DNA from: an uncultured Lachnospiraceae bacterium
Lineage (GTDB): Bacteria; Bacillota; Clostridia; Lachnospirales; Lachnospiraceae
NCBI GenBank assembly: GCA_947631955.1
Contig: CANRNJ010000012.1
Span: 40,760-104,759, forward strand
DNA: 64,000 bases
Reading direction: 5' to 3'
Part shown: in pieces, positions 62,772 to 64,000 of the stretch
Numbering within the stretch: position 1 is the stretch's first letter
Layout: every line of letters starts with the position of its first letter
Notes under the pieces: model-generated
Database searches by the model: none
What the model was told of the DNA's origin: nothing
The model's input: the letters and a program-made list of their open reading frames with translations, nothing else
Translations under genes and position numbers: made by a program

Positions 62772-62913
62772 GACAATTCCTTAATGCCTTACGGCTGTTG
62801 CGATATTCTTGTGTTATGTTTTTATCTTTGTTCCTATATTTTACCATACAAACGTCCATTTTTCTATAAAAATCTGGCAACCTGCTTATGATCCGTGTAA
62901 AATTTGTACTGAT

Positions 62914-63060
62914 CAAACTCGGCGTGTCCTTTGCTGTTCTTAACTATATTCGTTTAAGTTTTGTACAAATACACAACCGTTTTTACATCGATTACATCAT
63001 TTATTCTGGCTTGCTGATTTTCTGTTGCCAAAATGTTCCCACACATTTATTATAGCAAAT
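62914..63060. repeat. Dispersed ~130-bp repeat, copy E4
   Basis: AACTCGGCGTGTCCTTTGCT at the left is nearly identical to E3. It ends CCACACATTTATTATAGCAA, as in E2. The minus strand reads ILATENQQARINDVIDVKT. It lies between the YjdF remnant and GNAT duplicate 2. Confidence 0.75.
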
Positions 63061-63314
63061 CTCGGTTATTTGACAACCAATTTGGGAAATGTTACGCAAT
63101 AAAAGTCGTTTTTGATGATAAAAGCACCAAATATATCCTAATCCCATTTTATAGTTGAAAATTCTCTTAAAATAAAGCTTTCAAAACGTCTAATGCGTAA
63201 CACAACACTGCTTTTCTCTCTATCTCCCCTCATTACATGGTGCTAGCACCATGTATATATAATTAATAAGGACAAACAACTTTTCGCTACCACCACTACA
63301 CTATAAATGTGAAG
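63061..63314. other. 254-nt region before GNAT duplicate 2
   Basis: AT-rich, contains a 9-bp palindromic arrangement around CATGGTGCTAGCACCATG (about 63235-63253), a perfect 18-bp palindrome that could be a terminator-like hairpin or binding site. No open frame is supported. Confidence 0.45.
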
Positions 63315-63827
63315 CTATATTTCAGTTCTCAGTAAAGAATACATCTTCATGTCAATGACTTCCCCATTCTTCACAGCATTACTTCTCAATGTGCCTTCAT
63401 ACTGGAATCCTGCTTTTTCAAGCACCCGGCAGGAAGCAATATTATACGCAAACGGTTCTGCATAAATACGGAGAATATTGCTTTTGCTAAAAACATATTC
63501 ACAAATCTGCTTTATCGCTTCGGTCATAATGCCCCTGCTCCAATATTCTTCTGCAACATAATACCCTAATTCAGCAGTCTGCCTGTGTATGTTTCCCTGG
63601 CGAAATACTCCGATACTTCCAACCACTTTGTTATCTGCCGTAACAGCAAACGCAAACGTATCATATTCATTTGCGGAAAGCATATCAGAAATATAGTCCT
63701 TTCCGTCTTGTTCTGTATAAGGATATGGCAATCCGTCCCGAAGATTATTCTGTACTTTTCTATTTGAAAGGGCGATCGCTAAATCTTTTGCATCCGATAA
63801 TTTCCATTTTCTTATTTTACAAATCAT
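63315..63827 (-). CDS. GNAT family N-acetyltransferase, duplicate 2
   Basis: A 170-aa RimJ/RimL-like GNAT nearly identical to the gene at 57821-58333 (differences Thr/Ala at 19, Val/Ile in TEA(V/I)KQ, Asp/Asn in SKS(D/N)IL, and the last residue). Both copies are intact, so either selection or a very recent duplication keeps them. They form a direct repeat around the HicAB-retron segment. Confidence 0.93.
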   Translation of the reverse strand: MICKIRKWKLSDAKDLAIALSNRKVQNNLRDGLPYPYTEQDGKDYISDMLSANEYDTFAFAVTADNKVVGSIGVFRQGNIHRQTAELGYYVAEEYWSRGIMTEAIKQICEYVFSKSNILRIYAEPFAYNIASCRVLEKAGFQYEGTLRSNAVKNGEVIDMKMYSLLRTEI

Positions 63828-63851
63828 TTTCTTTTATTTCTCCCGGCTATT

Positions 63852-64000
63852 TTAGACTGTTCTATTTCTTTGTATCATCAACCTCATACCCAATATAAAA
63901 GAAAAACCGCCAAGCAGCACAAAAAACATCCATACAAAATTCCAATAAATTGAGTTCACATCAAACATCCACAGTAAAAGTCTATTCCAAAATTCTAATC
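63852..64000 (-). CDS. Membrane protein, C-terminal 48 residues only
   Basis: An open minus-strand frame enters from the right edge and ends at TAA 63852-63854: LEFWNRLLLWMFDVNSIYWN followed by FVWMFFVLLGGFSFILGMRL and a short basic tail. The second stretch is a clear transmembrane helix. Too short to name. It precedes GNAT duplicate 2 by 24 nt and may be co-transcribed. Confidence 0.5.
   Translation of the reverse strand, partial: LEFWNRLLLWMFDVNSIYWNFVWMFFVLLGGFSFILGMRLMIQRNRTV

Overview
The window looks like a chromosomal segment of a Gram-positive anaerobe of the Clostridia, most likely a Lachnospiraceae. The reasons are strong AGGAGG ribosome-binding sites throughout, many GNAT, NUDIX, MATE and EFR1-type genes, a UAP1-like UDPGP nucleotidyltransferase, and TTGaca/TATAAT promoters. 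No tRNA, rRNA, CRISPR array or complete insertion sequence was seen. The family assignment is inferred from gene content, not from a marker gene.

Bases 1-30,000 are mostly core metabolism. In order they hold an Xre fragment, galE with a sugar-1-phosphate uridylyltransferase, a chemoreceptor, two MATE exporters, a purine permease, two polar amino-acid ABC importers, lipoproteins, a DUF4422 glycosyltransferase-like gene with an Rpn-type nuclease, an SPFH protein with an Arc-like repressor, an oxidoreductase, a PAP2 phosphatase, the TrkA/TrkH potassium system, a hypoxanthine-DNA glycosylase, an Xre regulator, a GNAT-NUDIX fusion and an FtsX-type ABC exporter.

Bases 30,500-40,800 are a patchwork of small stand-alone enzymes (a GNAT-phosphorylase fusion, a methyltransferase, an FMN reductase, GNATs, DUF3795, a 2H phosphoesterase, a HAD hydrolase, a nucleoside phosphorylase, an epimerase). 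They are mixed with broken genes: a serine-recombinase tail, a GNAT, a P-loop kinase, a DUF4143 tail, a dinD gene with an amber codon, and a RelB-like tail. Inverted-repeat elements are scattered between them.

Bases 40,800-44,850 encode a type II restriction-modification island: two m5C methyltransferases, an HNH endonuclease and Vsr. Bases 45,000-51,900 return to metabolic genes.

Bases 52,000-64,000 are visibly AT-rich and form a defence island. It contains a DUF4062 protein, an SF1 helicase-nuclease of about 1030 aa, HicAB toxin-antitoxin, and a complete retron. The retron consists of a promoter, an msr-msd RNA with a 9-bp a1/a2 pair, an NDT-like effector and a reverse transcriptase. It lies between two nearly identical GNAT genes about 5.5 kb apart and among four copies of a ~130-bp repeat. 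Decayed EFR1, GNAT and YjdF genes in the same stretch show repeated duplication and loss.

Three dispersed repeat families stand out. One is a structured leader that carries the Shine-Dalgarno of three unrelated genes. One is a two-hairpin intergenic element with compensatory base changes. One is an inverted repeat based on TTTGTATCAAACTC.
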